Shown here piece after piece: positions 25,150-38,953 of a DNA stretch of 49,175 nucleotides. This DNA is from Pseudomonadota bacterium (lineage in GTDB: Bacteria; Pseudomonadota; Gammaproteobacteria; Burkholderiales; Rhodocyclaceae). The DNA lies in assembly GCA_026399515.1 (NCBI GenBank), contig JAPLQT010000043.1:1-49175 (forward strand). The letters are read 5' to 3'. Both the position numbers and the translations under genes were made by a program. The notes under the pieces were generated by a model. That model worked only from the letters and a program-made list of their open reading frames with translations. It was not told the DNA's origin and did not search any database. Position 1 is the stretch's first letter. Each line of letters opens with the position of its first letter.

Positions 25150-27057
25150 TCAGTCGTGATCGATGAGTGCGGTCTTTACCGTGAATTTGTCCAGCACCGC
25201 GCGCGCCTGGGCATGGGATGCGCCGGGTGTCCGGATGCTGGCGAGGGTGCCAGCGAGTTTGTCTTCGCTGACGCTAACCGTTGCCGTAATACCGACTTCC
25301 TGGAGCGCGTTGCCCAGCACCTGTTCTATGGCGCGGTGGCGCAGCGCCGGCTTGAAGATCTTGCCGACCGCCGTGACCGGCAACTGTGGCAGGATCTCGA
25401 TACGCACCGGCACCGCGGCGCGTTCGCTGATATGGCTGCGCGCGAACTCGATTATTTCCTCGACGCTCGCCTGCTGGCCGGCACGCAACACGACGTAAGC
25501 GGCGGGCACTTCTCCGGCATAGGCGTCGGGCTGGCCGATCGCCGCGGCGATGGCCACCGCCGGATGCTGGCACAGCGCTTCCTCGATCATTTGCGGATCG
25601 ATATTGTGGCCGCCGCGAATGATCAGGTCCTTGGCCCGGCCAGTGAGCCAGCAATAGCCGTCGGCATCCATGCGGCCCAGGTCGCCCGTATTGAACCACG
25701 CCTCTTCGGCCTGCCTGCCGGGCCAGACATTCTTGTTGTCCGCGGCGCGCAGGTAGCCGGGGAACACGTTCGGGCCTTGAATGCAGACGACGCCGATTTC
25801 CTCCACCGCGCATTCCCGTTCGATCTTGCCGTCGGCGCCGATGATGAAAGTGCGCATCTCCTGGTAGGGGAAGCGCAGCCCGATCGAACCGATGCGACGC
25901 TCGCCGGCAGGGGGATTCATGCAACTGGCAGTGGTGCCTTCGGTGAGGCCGTAGCCTTCGAGGATTTTGACGCCGGTAAGTTTTTCGAAGCGCCGGAACA
26001 CTTCCGGCGGCATCGGAGCGGCGCCGCAGATGGCATAGCGCAGGCTGCCGACGTCATTGCCCGCGACGGGGATGTCGAGCAGCGCGGTGTAGATGGTCGG
26101 GACGGCGCTGAAGTAATTGACGCGGTAGTGTTCGATGAGCCGCCAGAAGTTCGGCAGGACGTTCGGATTGCGATAGCCCTGCGGAGTCGCCACCACTACC
26201 GATGCGCCGCAGAGGAAGTTGGAGAGCCCGGTGACCATGACGCCATTGACGTGGAACAGCGGCAGTCCGCAGAGGAAAACATCGCCGGCGCGCATATTGA
26301 GCACGCTCATCATGGCCCAGGCCATGAAGACTTCGTTGGCATGGGTATGCGGCGCGATCTTGGGCAGACCGGTGGTGCCGCCGGTATGGAAGTAGCTGGC
26401 GACGTCGCCCGGTGCGATCACCCGCCCGCTGACCAGGCGCTCGCCCGGCTGCGCGGCGAGCAGGGCATCGAAGTCGTAGACCGGCAGGCCACCGAGCTCG
26501 CCGATGCGCGGTGGGCGGGGCGAATATCCGGGTTGCGCATACTGGGCAAGATCCACCTGCAAGATGGCTTGCAACCCTGGCACCAGCGGAACGTAGGCCT
26601 CGGCCTTGTGCCACAGATCTGTGCCTGGAAAGGGCGCCAGGGTCACAAGGTATTTGGTCTTGCAGGCGTTGAGGATGTCGGCGATCTGCGCTGCCTCCAG
26701 CATCGGGTTGACGGCGGCGACGATGCCGGCCGCCTCTCCGCCCCAGATGATGTAGTGGGTTTGTGGCAGGTTGGGCAGGACGTAGGCCACCACCTCGCCC
26801 GCCTGCATGCCGAGCGCATGCAAGGCGTTGGCGGTCTGGTGGATGCGTGCCAGCAGGGTGGCGTAATCAATCGTCTGCGGGGTTTCGTCGATCTTCCCCT
26901 GTAGCAGGAAGTGCAGGGCGGTGCGCTCGCCATAGGCTACTGCGGCCTGGCGAAAAATGTCCAGCGTGTTGTTCAAGGAATACCGGCTGGTCAGCGGCAT
27001 CTCCTCGATGCGGCGGATGTCGGCAAGCGTGGCAATCGGCGCGAAGCTGGGCTGCAT
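25150..27057 (-). CDS. AMP-forming acyl-CoA ligase, about 635 residues
   Basis: The start at 27057 (GGGAAAGAC in front) gives a 635-residue acyl-CoA synthetase opening MQPSFAPIATLADIRRIEEMPL, typical for this group. Motifs are the phosphate loop HTGGTTGLPKIAPHTHAN (Gly-rich, with Ile-Ala where Gly is commoner after Lys), LEGYGLTEGT, FNTGDLGRMDADGY, TGRAKDLIIRGGHN and the C-terminal Lys in TAVGKIFKP. After about residue 560 a tail continues with a small conserved region (VSVSEDKL). It activates a carboxylic acid to a CoA ester; substrate unknown. It precedes ETF-QO on the minus strand and is divergent from a thioesterase gene. Upstream in-frame extension beyond 27057 crosses the promoter and is rejected. 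Confidence 0.9.
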   Translation of the reverse strand: MQPSFAPIATLADIRRIEEMPLTSRYSLNNTLDIFRQAAVAYGERTALHFLLQGKIDETPQTIDYATLLARIHQTANALHALGMQAGEVVAYVLPNLPQTHYIIWGGEAAGIVAAVNPMLEAAQIADILNACKTKYLVTLAPFPGTDLWHKAEAYVPLVPGLQAILQVDLAQYAQPGYSPRPPRIGELGGLPVYDFDALLAAQPGERLVSGRVIAPGDVASYFHTGGTTGLPKIAPHTHANEVFMAWAMMSVLNMRAGDVFLCGLPLFHVNGVMVTGLSNFLCGASVVVATPQGYRNPNVLPNFWRLIEHYRVNYFSAVPTIYTALLDIPVAGNDVGSLRYAICGAAPMPPEVFRRFEKLTGVKILEGYGLTEGTTASCMNPPAGERRIGSIGLRFPYQEMRTFIIGADGKIERECAVEEIGVVCIQGPNVFPGYLRAADNKNVWPGRQAEEAWFNTGDLGRMDADGYCWLTGRAKDLIIRGGHNIDPQMIEEALCQHPAVAIAAAIGQPDAYAGEVPAAYVVLRAGQQASVEEIIEFARSHISERAAVPVRIEILPQLPVTAVGKIFKPALRHRAIEQVLGNALQEVGITATVSVSEDKLAGTLASIRTPGASHAQARAVLDKFTVKTALIDHD

Positions 27058-27112
27058 GTCTTTCCCGATAAAGGATAGTTGCTTGGTTCGGGCATCCGTG
27101 GAGCGGTAGGGC

Positions 27113-27120
27113 ATTATAAT
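27113..27120. promoter_or_regulatory. Symmetric -10 element shared by divergent ligase and thioesterase genes
   Basis: The 8-nt palindrome ATTATAAT contains a perfect TATAAT on each strand (plus 27115-27120, minus 27118-27113). It lies 31 nt before the thioesterase ATG and about 56 nt before the ligase ATG. No good -35 is seen on either strand at 16-18 nt. Symmetric -10 elements are a known basis for bidirectional promoters in bacteria; activity here is inferred. Confidence 0.55.
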
Positions 27121-27150
27121 TGCAATCGGCGACATAAACCTCGGACCCCT

Positions 27151-27564
27151 ATGGAACATCCGCACAAGCTGGTCTTTACCACCCAAATTCCGATCCGATG
27201 GGGCGACATGGATGCCATGGGCCACGTGAATAACACCGTGTATTTCCGCTATGCGGAGCAGGCGCGCATCGACTGGCTGGCTTCCCTGGGTTTTCCCGCG
27301 GGCCATGATCGCAACGAATCGCCGGTGATCATCAACGCCAGTTGTACCTTCCAGATTCCCCTCACTTATCCGGGTACCGTCGAGCTGCGGATGTACACCG
27401 GCCATGCCGGGCGCAGCAGCCTGCCGACCTATTTCGACATGCGGCCCCTTGGTGACGAGAAGATCTATGCCGAGGGTGCGGCCAAGATCGTCTGGATGAA
27501 CCCGACCACCGGCAAATCGATACCCTTGCCCGACAGCATGCGCCGTCTGGCGGCGGATGCTTGA
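27151..27564 (+). CDS. Hotdog-fold acyl-CoA thioesterase (4HBT/YbgC-like)
   Basis: The ATG at 27151 gives 137 residues, standard for a single hotdog domain. The N-terminal [20 protein letters not shown] is the 4HBT active-site signature, with Asp21 as the likely catalytic acid. The protein should hydrolyse acyl-CoA esters, releasing free acid and CoA in the cytoplasm. It shares a divergent promoter region with an acyl-CoA ligase and lies 22 nt before acetoacetyl-CoA synthetase. It may relieve CoA trapping during catabolism; exact substrate unknown. Confidence 0.9.
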   Translation: MEHPHKLVFTTQIPIRWGDMDAMGHVNNTVYFRYAEQARIDWLASLGFPAGHDRNESPVIINASCTFQIPLTYPGTVELRMYTGHAGRSSLPTYFDMRPLGDEKIYAEGAAKIVWMNPTTGKSIPLPDSMRRLAADA

Positions 27565-27586
27565 AGCCATCGTTCTGGAGAGCGCA

Positions 27587-29566
<1,980 letters not shown>

Positions 29567-29570
29567 CATC

Positions 29571-30125
29571 ATGCTGATGAACCGGGACGACTCGGTGTTG
29601 CTGGTGGTCGACATGCAGGAGCGCCTGCTGCCGGTCATCCATGAGTGGCAGCGACTCCTGGACAATGTGCTGTGGCTGGTGCAGGTGGCGCAAAGGTTGG
29701 AGGTTCCGATACTGCCCGTCGAACTGTATCCGCAAGGCCTGGGCCAGACTCACGCCGATATTCGCGCTTTGTTGCCGGCGCGGATCATCGTCCAGAAGAT
29801 GCATTTTTCCTGCGTCGCCGGCGGCATGTTCCGGTCGGACCAAGCCGGGATGCCTGGTGCGGAGCGCCGCCAGGTCGTGATATGCGGCATCGAGTCCCAC
29901 GTCTGCGTGATGCAGACGGCGCTGGAACTGCGTGAACAGGGCAGGCAGGTGTTCGTGGTGGCCGATGCCGTGTCTTCGCGCGATCCTGCCAGCAAGGCGC
30001 TGGCGTTGGAACGCATGCGCCGGCACGAGGTTGAAGTGGTTTCTCGCGAGATGGTCGCCTACGAGTGGCTGAAAGAGGCCGGCACGCCGCTGTTCAGGGA
30101 GATCAACCGCCAGTTTCTGCGCTGA
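29571..30125 (+). CDS. Isochorismatase-family cysteine hydrolase
   Basis: The 184-residue protein has the family triad: Asp in LLVVDMQERL, Lys in IIVQKMHFSC, and Cys in IESHVCVMQTALEL. It resembles the YcaC/nicotinamidase-like branch of small hydrolases acting on amides or related bonds. The true substrate is unknown. It follows acetoacetyl-CoA synthetase by 4 nt and is followed by a MaoC hydratase gene, so it is probably part of that operon. Confidence 0.85.
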   Translation: MLMNRDDSVLLVVDMQERLLPVIHEWQRLLDNVLWLVQVAQRLEVPILPVELYPQGLGQTHADIRALLPARIIVQKMHFSCVAGGMFRSDQAGMPGAERRQVVICGIESHVCVMQTALELREQGRQVFVVADAVSSRDPASKALALERMRRHEVEVVSREMVAYEWLKEAGTPLFREINRQFLR

Positions 30126-30165
30126 TAGTCCGATGTCTTTTATGACTCAATCCAAAGGAATAACC

Positions 30166-30576
30166 ATGTATATCGATGACATCGTCGTCGGTCAATTCGC
30201 CAGCCTCGAACGCGAGGTGACGCAGGATGTGATCGACAATTTCGCCACTGCCTCGGGTGACCACAATCCCGTGCATGTGGATCCAGATTTCGCCGCCGGC
30301 ACCATGTTCAAGGGCACCATTGCCCATGGCATGCTGTCCGCCGCCTACATCTCGGCGGTACTGGGCACCCAACTGCCCGGGCCGGGCGCCGTTTATACCG
30401 GACAATCGCTCAAATTCCGGGCGCCGGTGCGCCCTGGCGACAAGGTGGTGACCCGGTGTACCGTCAAGGAAGTGATCCGCGACAAAAAGCGCGTGATCAT
30501 GGATACCCAGTGCAAGGTCGGCGAGACCGTGGTCCTCGACGGCGAAGCGACCTTGATGGTACAGGCCAAGCCCTGA
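30166..30576 (+). CDS. MaoC-family (R)-specific enoyl-CoA hydratase, PhaJ-like
   Basis: The start at 30166 has AAAGGAATAACC in front, better than an ATG at 30133. The 136 residues form one hotdog domain with the hydratase 2 motif ASGDHNPVHVDPDFA, in which Asp32 and His37 are catalytic, followed by GTIAHGMLSAAYIS. It hydrates trans-2-enoyl-CoA to (R)-3-hydroxyacyl-CoA, which may link beta-oxidation to polyhydroxyalkanoate synthesis. It is the last gene before the pyrG promoter. Confidence 0.9.
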   Translation: MYIDDIVVGQFASLEREVTQDVIDNFATASGDHNPVHVDPDFAAGTMFKGTIAHGMLSAAYISAVLGTQLPGPGAVYTGQSLKFRAPVRPGDKVVTRCTVKEVIRDKKRVIMDTQCKVGETVVLDGEATLMVQAKP

Positions 30577-30615
30577 CGAAACTCGTATGTAACGCTTGAT
30601 TCTTGTCAGCAGCCA

Positions 30616-30644
30616 TTGAGCGGCGGGATGAATTCGGCTATCAT
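30616..30644 (+). promoter_or_regulatory. Predicted sigma-70 promoter of the pyrG operon
   Basis: TTGAGC (30616-30621) and TATCAT (30639-30644) are separated by exactly 17 nt, matching 4 and 5 of 6 consensus bases. Transcription would begin near 30651, leaving a leader of about 19 nt before the pyrG ATG, with a C/T-rich sequence and no Shine-Dalgarno site. Confidence 0.6.
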
Positions 30645-30648
30645 TTGA

Positions 30649-33131
<2,483 letters not shown>

Positions 33132-33132
33132 C

Positions 33133-33420
33133 ATGTCGGCTTATATGGTTGTGGATGCCCAGGTCAAGGATACCCAGCAGTTCCTCAAGTACCGGGAACT
33201 GGCGCAGGCGGCGGTGGCGCAATACGGCGGCCGTTACATCGTGCGCGGCGGCGCCTATACTGTTCTGGAAGGGAACTGGCAACCGGGCCGGCTGGTGATC
33301 GTCGAGTTTCCGTCGACCGAACAGGCTCGACTTTTTTATGATTCCCCCGAATATCTGGCCGCTCGCGCCGCACGCGCCGAGGCCGCGGACTTCGACCTGC
33401 TGCTGGTCGAAGGAACTTGA
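33133..33420 (+). CDS. DUF1330 family small protein
   Basis: The ATG at 33133, one nucleotide after the kdsA stop, gives 95 residues of the DUF1330 family (dimeric alpha-beta barrel fold). Typical segments are MSAYMVVDAQVKD, YGGRYIVRGG, LEGNWQPGRLVIVEFPS and ARLFYDSPEY. The function of the family is not established. Its fixed place between kdsA and eno in beta-proteobacteria is the main clue. Confidence 0.92.
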   Translation: MSAYMVVDAQVKDTQQFLKYRELAQAAVAQYGGRYIVRGGAYTVLEGNWQPGRLVIVEFPSTEQARLFYDSPEYLAARAARAEAADFDLLLVEGT

Positions 33421-33436
33421 GTTTCACTTCTGTTAG

Positions 33437-34732
<1,296 letters not shown>

Positions 34733-34746
34733 TAGATAGTCGAAGG

Positions 34747-35025
34747 ATGCGCTGGCCGGTAATGGCGCTGCTTGCCCTGATCGCCCTGTTGCAGTATCCG
34801 CTGTGGTTGGGCAAGGGCGGCTGGCGGCGTGTTTGGGAAGCGGATCGCCAGTTGCAGGCGCAGCGGGAGGTCAACCAGAAACTCGAGCAGCGCAATACCG
34901 GGTTGGATGCCGAGGTGCGCGACCTCAAGAGCGGCTACGAGGCCATCGAGGAGCGCGCCCGCTTCGAACTGGGCCTGATCAAGCAGGACGAAATTTTCGT
35001 CCAGGTGCCGCAGAAGCAGCCGTGA
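34747..35025 (+). CDS. ftsB: Cell division protein FtsB
   Basis: This 92-residue protein has one N-terminal membrane helix (about residues 4-20), then the WLGKGGWRRVWEADRQL segment and a Leu/Glu/Gln-rich coiled coil to about residue 68, ending in a FtsB-like tail with YEAIEERARFELGLIKQDEIFVQV spread over its last 30 residues. FtsB forms the FtsQBL complex that activates septal peptidoglycan synthesis. Its place just after eno is conserved in beta- and gamma-proteobacteria. Confidence 0.93.
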   Translation: MRWPVMALLALIALLQYPLWLGKGGWRRVWEADRQLQAQREVNQKLEQRNTGLDAEVRDLKSGYEAIEERARFELGLIKQDEIFVQVPQKQP

Positions 35026-35086
35026 GTTGCCATCGCCGCCCGGCGCACCGACCGGCCGCGGACCGGTTCGCACTGCTGCCGATACC

Positions 35087-35611
35087 TCAAACGATTCGTT
35101 TCAATTGGCTGACATAGAGTTTCCAGCGCTCCATGTATTGTTCCGCGCCAAGCAGCAGGTTCTGTACTTCCTGCTCGCTCAGTTCACGTACCACCTTGGC
35201 CGGCGAGCCGAGTATCAGCGAGCGCTCCGGATAGTTTTTTCCTTCCGGCACGACCGCTCCCGCGGCAACCAGACAGTGCCGGCCGATCACAGCGTGGTTA
35301 AGGACGATTGCGCCGACGCCGATCAGCGACCCGTCGCCGACACTACAGCCATGCAGCATGGCCTGGTGGCCGACGGTGACGCGCTTGCCGAGGGTGAGCC
35401 GGATGCCCGCATCGGTATGGAGCATCGCTTGGTCCTGCACATTGCTGCCTTCTCCCACGCTGATCAGGTCGTTGTCGCCGCGCAGCACTGCGCCGAAAAA
35501 CACGCTGGCGCAGGACTCCAGCACGACCGAGCCGATAAGGGTGGCGTTGTCGGCAACCCAGGTGTCGGCGGCGCATTGCGGTTTTCTATCGCCCAGAGCG
35601 TAAATAGGCAT
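35087..35611 (-). CDS. Gamma-class carbonic anhydrase-like hexapeptide-repeat protein (YrdA-like)
   Basis: The 174 residues make a left-handed beta-helix of hexapeptide repeats (ATLIGSVVLES, VSVGEGSNVQDQAML, SLIGVGAIVLNHAVIG) with a C-terminal helix. The three zinc histidines of the gamma-carbonic anhydrase group are seen in MLHTDAG and VGHQAMLHG. Such proteins may have carbonic anhydrase activity or act only as metal-binding scaffolds. The gene converges with ftsB, 61 nt apart. Confidence 0.9.
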   Translation of the reverse strand: MPIYALGDRKPQCAADTWVADNATLIGSVVLESCASVFFGAVLRGDNDLISVGEGSNVQDQAMLHTDAGIRLTLGKRVTVGHQAMLHGCSVGDGSLIGVGAIVLNHAVIGRHCLVAAGAVVPEGKNYPERSLILGSPAKVVRELSEQEVQNLLLGAEQYMERWKLYVSQLKRIV

Positions 35612-35735
35612 GGTGTATCTTTCGGGGTGCGAATCAGCATCCAGATTTTACATGCCCGGGAGCCTTCGGTTTGAGTAATCTCTCCGGAACCCGTTCAAAT
35701 CCGCACTCTTTGCAGTGTTTCAAACAAACAACAGT

Positions 35736-35777
35736 AAGAATCGAGAAAGAATCGAAGAGTTATACTGCCGTTATAAT
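35736..35777 (+). promoter_or_regulatory. Promoter region of the chemoreceptor gene with a 9-nt direct repeat
   Basis: AAGAATCGA occurs at 35736-35744 and again at 35747-35755, an 11-nt period that puts both copies on one face of the helix. TATACT (35761-35766) and a perfect TATAAT (35772-35777) follow, and no TTGACA-like -35 is present. The second repeat falls where the -35 of TATAAT would be, so an activator site is plausible. Confidence 0.45.
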
Positions 35778-35805
35778 TTCATAGAACAGTCATCAGGAGG
35801 GGAAT

Positions 35806-37602
35806 ATGGGAACTTTCTGGAAACTTTACGATTGGTCCGAGCGTGAGATATGGAACACGCTCACCAAGAAGTTGATGAGCTTTCTGTTTCTGTTCTTCCT
35901 GGATTTGGCTTATCTGGCGATCTATCTCAATCAACAGCAGAATGTTGCCGAGGAGTTGAAGAAACTCAACGTCAGTCCTGAGGCGATGCAGCATATCAAC
36001 GCCCATCTGGACGAAGGATTCGCCCTGATGCTTACCCTGACCGCCGTGGCGCTGGTTTGGAACATTCTCCAGATTCTTTACATGCGTTACCTGATCGTCA
36101 GGCCGATTAAAGCCATCAGCAACATCTTCGATGAAATCGCCCGGGGCGAGGGAGACCTCTCCCACGATCTGCCCACCCTCACCCACGACGAACTGCGCGG
36201 GCTGGCGGAGAGCTACAACCGCTTCGCCGTCAAAATGCGGCAGATCATCAGTGAAGTCCGCAAGAAGTCCGTCAGGATTGCCCGCGAGGCGGTGGTTGCG
36301 AAAAAGAACGTCCTCGTCACGTCGGCACGGGCGACACGACAGGGCGAAATTACCGAAGCGGTATTTGGTTCGAGCAATGAAGCGACCAAGGCGATCAAGG
36401 AGGTCTCCGAGTCTACCGAGGTGATCTTTCATTCGACTGAATCCAATCTGGTAATTGCCAACGATTCACTCGATGAAATGCGGAATGTGGTCACCAAGGT
36501 ACAATTGGTCAATCAGAAAATGCTGAAGTTCAACGAGACCGTCGGCGGATTGGCGCAGCGCTCGGACAGCGTTGGCAAGATCGCGGCCCTGATCAAGGAC
36601 ATCGCCGGCCAGACCAATCTGCTGGCGCTGAATGCCGCCATCGAGGCCGCCAGGGCAGGGGAGCAGGGCCGTGGATTCGCGGTGGTCGCGGACGAAGTGC
36701 GCAAGCTCTCCGAGCGGGTGCATCTCGCGACGCAGGAAATCAACGACAACATTTCGGGGATGAGTTTGCTGGTCAAGGACACTCTGGCCGAAAACGAACT
36801 GATAAAGACCGATATCAATCAAACGGTAGTGGTCGTGGAGCGCTCTTCGGACGAATTCCAGAAAATGGTGACGGGTTTCGAGCGCACCAAGGATCAATTG
36901 AACCAGATCGCCTCGGCAATGGAGGAATTGACCGCAACCAACAGCCAGATGCATGACGCAGTGACCTTGGTGCACGAAATCTCGGCGGAAGTCTCCAGCA
37001 GCATGCAAACTTCAGAGAAGTCCGCGGTGACACTTGCGACAGCCACCGAAGGCGTTCAGGAACTGGTTTCGCGCTTCAAGATCGGCGATGGCGCATTCGA
37101 TTTCAATGTCGAGCAGGCCCACTATTTCCGTGACTCAGTTGTGGAGAAGCTTGGGGATCTGTCCAAGTCCGGGGTCGATATCTGGGACCAGAACTACAAA
37201 CCGATTCCACGGACCAATCCGCAGAAATACGATGTGAGTTACGTGAAAGCCTTCGAGCAGCATCTTCAGCCTATTCTTGAGAAATATCTTTCCGTCTTGA
37301 AAGGTGGAGCCTACACGCTCATCATCGATAACAAGGGCTACGCGGCGATCCACAATACCAAGGTTTCGAAGCCACTGACGGGTGATTACAACGCCGATCT
37401 GGTCGGCAATCGCACGCGCCGCGTTTGGGACGATCCGACCGGGCAGCGCGGTGCGAAAAACACCCAGCCCTTGTTGCTACAGACCTATGCCCGCGACACC
37501 GGAGAGATCCTTTCGGAACTGAACATGCCGATTCTGATCGGTGGGCGTTATTGGGGAAATATACGTGTCGGCTGCGACAGCAATGTACTGATGGAAGAGT
37601 GA
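35806..37602 (+). CDS. Methyl-accepting chemotaxis protein with a C-terminal Cache/PAS-like sensor domain
   Basis: The ATG at 35806 follows AGGAGGGGAAT. The 598-residue protein has two membrane helices (about 22-42 and 68-90) separated by a very short periplasmic loop, then HAMP (from [20 protein letters not shown]) and the signalling hairpin with the invariant tip [20 protein letters not shown]. After about residue 425 comes a roughly 170-residue globular domain with [16 protein letters not shown], an [19 protein letters not shown] segment and [15 protein letters not shown], resembling the second half of Cache/PAS sensors. Sensing is therefore probably cytoplasmic. No NWETF-type tether is present at the C-terminus. 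The gene converges with a bacteriohemerythrin gene. Confidence 0.9.
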   Translation: MGTFWKLYDWSEREIWNTLTKKLMSFLFLFFLDLAYLAIYLNQQQNVAEELKKLNVSPEAMQHINAHLDEGFALMLTLTAVALVWNILQILYMRYLIVRPIKAISNIFDEIARGEGDLSHDLPTLTHDELRGLAESYNRFAVKMRQIISEVRKKSVRIAREAVVAKKNVLVTSARATRQGEITEAVFGSSNEATKAIKEVSESTEVIFHSTESNLVIANDSLDEMRNVVTKVQLVNQKMLKFNETVGGLAQRSDSVGKIAALIKDIAGQTNLLALNAAIEAARAGEQGRGFAVVADEVRKLSERVHLATQEINDNISGMSLLVKDTLAENELIKTDINQTVVVVERSSDEFQKMVTGFERTKDQLNQIASAMEELTATNSQMHDAVTLVHEISAEVSSSMQTSEKSAVTLATATEGVQELVSRFKIGDGAFDFNVEQAHYFRDSVVEKLGDLSKSGVDIWDQNYKPIPRTNPQKYDVSYVKAFEQHLQPILEKYLSVLKGGAYTLIIDNKGYAAIHNTKVSKPLTGDYNADLVGNRTRRVWDDPTGQRGAKNTQPLLLQTYARDTGEILSELNMPILIGGRYWGNIRVGCDSNVLMEE

Positions 37603-37652
37603 AGCCGCTTGAGCGGACGCGGCTGAGCCTCTATCGGCGAGGACCAGCGGGC

Positions 37653-38057
37653 TTATTCCGAATCGGCCTTGATGCCGGCGACCAGGGCTTTATCAGAAAT
37701 CAGAATATGGTTAATAAGCCATTCCCTGAGAAAATTCAGCAGTGATATCGACAAAATGACCGAGCCGGCTTCGAACTCGGCCTTAAAAGCTAGAATTTCT
37801 TCTACGAATTTGGCATGCTCCGCCTTGTGCTCGATGGTCTTTGCATAGTGATGAGTCGCCATCAACTGCTCTTCCATGGCAAAGTGGGTGTTGAAATAAT
37901 TGACGAGTTCATCGAGCACCTTGCCGCAGACCTGTTGCCCCTTGCGCTTGAGCATCGCTTCGGTTAATTGATTGACCAGCGCCACCAGTTTCATGTGATC
38001 GCCGTCTATCCTGACGTGTCCAAGTTTGTACCTGTCGTTCCACTCCATTAAGTCCAT
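37653..38057 (-). CDS. Bacteriohemerythrin (di-iron oxygen-binding protein)
   Basis: The start at 38057 (GAGG in front on the minus strand) gives 134 residues beginning MDLMEWNDRYKLGHVRIDGDH, the family opening; a longer reading from 38114 is not supported. The di-iron ligands are visible in order: His in LGHVRIDGDH (two), His and Glu in NTHFAMEEQL, His in HKAEHAKF, and His/Asp in LINHILISDKAL. It binds oxygen reversibly and may store it, deliver it to oxygen-using enzymes or serve as a sensor. It sits between a chemoreceptor and a Crp/Fnr regulator. Confidence 0.92.
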   Translation of the reverse strand: MDLMEWNDRYKLGHVRIDGDHMKLVALVNQLTEAMLKRKGQQVCGKVLDELVNYFNTHFAMEEQLMATHHYAKTIEHKAEHAKFVEEILAFKAEFEAGSVILSISLLNFLREWLINHILISDKALVAGIKADSE

Positions 38058-38231
38058 GGCGGCCTCATTCGTCGATTGCTCAAATTTTGGAATAGATATT
38101 CTAAAGACTAACACGTCGGCACCTCAATATGGGATGAAACAGGATTTCCGTTGCCTTGAACCAACTGTTTGCTGTTTTGTATCAACGAATGACGCTGGCA
38201 AGGCTGGCGCTGAAAGGTAGGTGGAGCCGTC

Positions 38232-38945
38232 ATGGTTAAAAATAGAGTCGAACTTGTGGATTTCGAGCTCCTGTCGAGATGCGGTCTGCTGACGGACATC
38301 CCGACCGATTTGCTGGGAATGCTCCTACAGGCCGGAAATCGCAAACACCTGGAAGCCAAGGAGGTGGTGTTCAATCGAGGGGAACCGGGAAACAAGATTT
38401 ATTTCATTCTGAATGGCGGCGTAAGGATCAGCACCTTGTCGCATCAAGGCCAGGAAATCATTTTCGACGTGCTGGTGACGGGCGACTTCTTCGGCGAGAT
38501 GTCCCTGTTCGACGATAAACCACGGACCGGCACGGTAACAACGCTGGTACCCACCACCTTGTTCACGCTGGGGAAAAATGAATTTCTGGAGTCCCTCGAA
38601 AAATGTCCGGCAATTTCCATCCGCCTGATACGGACTTTGGTCAATCGCCTGCGCATGATGGATTCTTTCATCGAAGACGTGATTTTCCTGGACGCCGCGG
38701 AGCGTATTGCCAAGCGCATCATCGCCCTCGCTCGCCTGTTCGGGGTTCAGGGGGATAAGGATGAAATCAGGATAGACCTAAAGGTTTCGCAGCAGGAGCT
38801 GGCAAATCTGGTCGGCATCACCCGCGAAAGCGTCAATAAACAGTTTCGCGAGTGGGAAAAGTCGGGAGTCATCGCCCTCGACAAGGGCTGCCTGATCCTG
38901 TCGCAGCCGCAATTTCTTGAGACGCTGGTCGCCAAACGGGACTAG
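38232..38945 (+). CDS. Crp/Fnr-family transcriptional regulator
   Basis: The 237 residues comprise an N-terminal cyclic-nucleotide-type domain (about 15-130, with a GNKIYFILNGGVRI strand and the phosphate-cassette-like GEMSLFDDKPRTGTV), a long dimer helix and a C-terminal winged helix with the HTH SQQELANLVGITRESVNKQFREW. There is no N-terminal cysteine cluster, so it is not an FNR-type iron-sulfur sensor; a nucleotide or other small effector is more likely. It is divergent from the bacteriohemerythrin gene, which it may control. A GGTGGAG ribosome site precedes the ATG. Confidence 0.92.
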   Translation: MVKNRVELVDFELLSRCGLLTDIPTDLLGMLLQAGNRKHLEAKEVVFNRGEPGNKIYFILNGGVRISTLSHQGQEIIFDVLVTGDFFGEMSLFDDKPRTGTVTTLVPTTLFTLGKNEFLESLEKCPAISIRLIRTLVNRLRMMDSFIEDVIFLDAAERIAKRIIALARLFGVQGDKDEIRIDLKVSQQELANLVGITRESVNKQFREWEKSGVIALDKGCLILSQPQFLETLVAKRD

Positions 38946-38953
38946 CACGACTC

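Noticed and set aside
24985-26904. A 639-codon open frame antisense to the minus-strand acyl-CoA ligase
   Set aside because: No conserved motif and complete overlap with a well-conserved enzyme.
37603-37624. A 6-bp inverted repeat after the chemoreceptor stop as a terminator
   Set aside because: The loop is long (10 nt), the stem short and no T-run follows on either strand.
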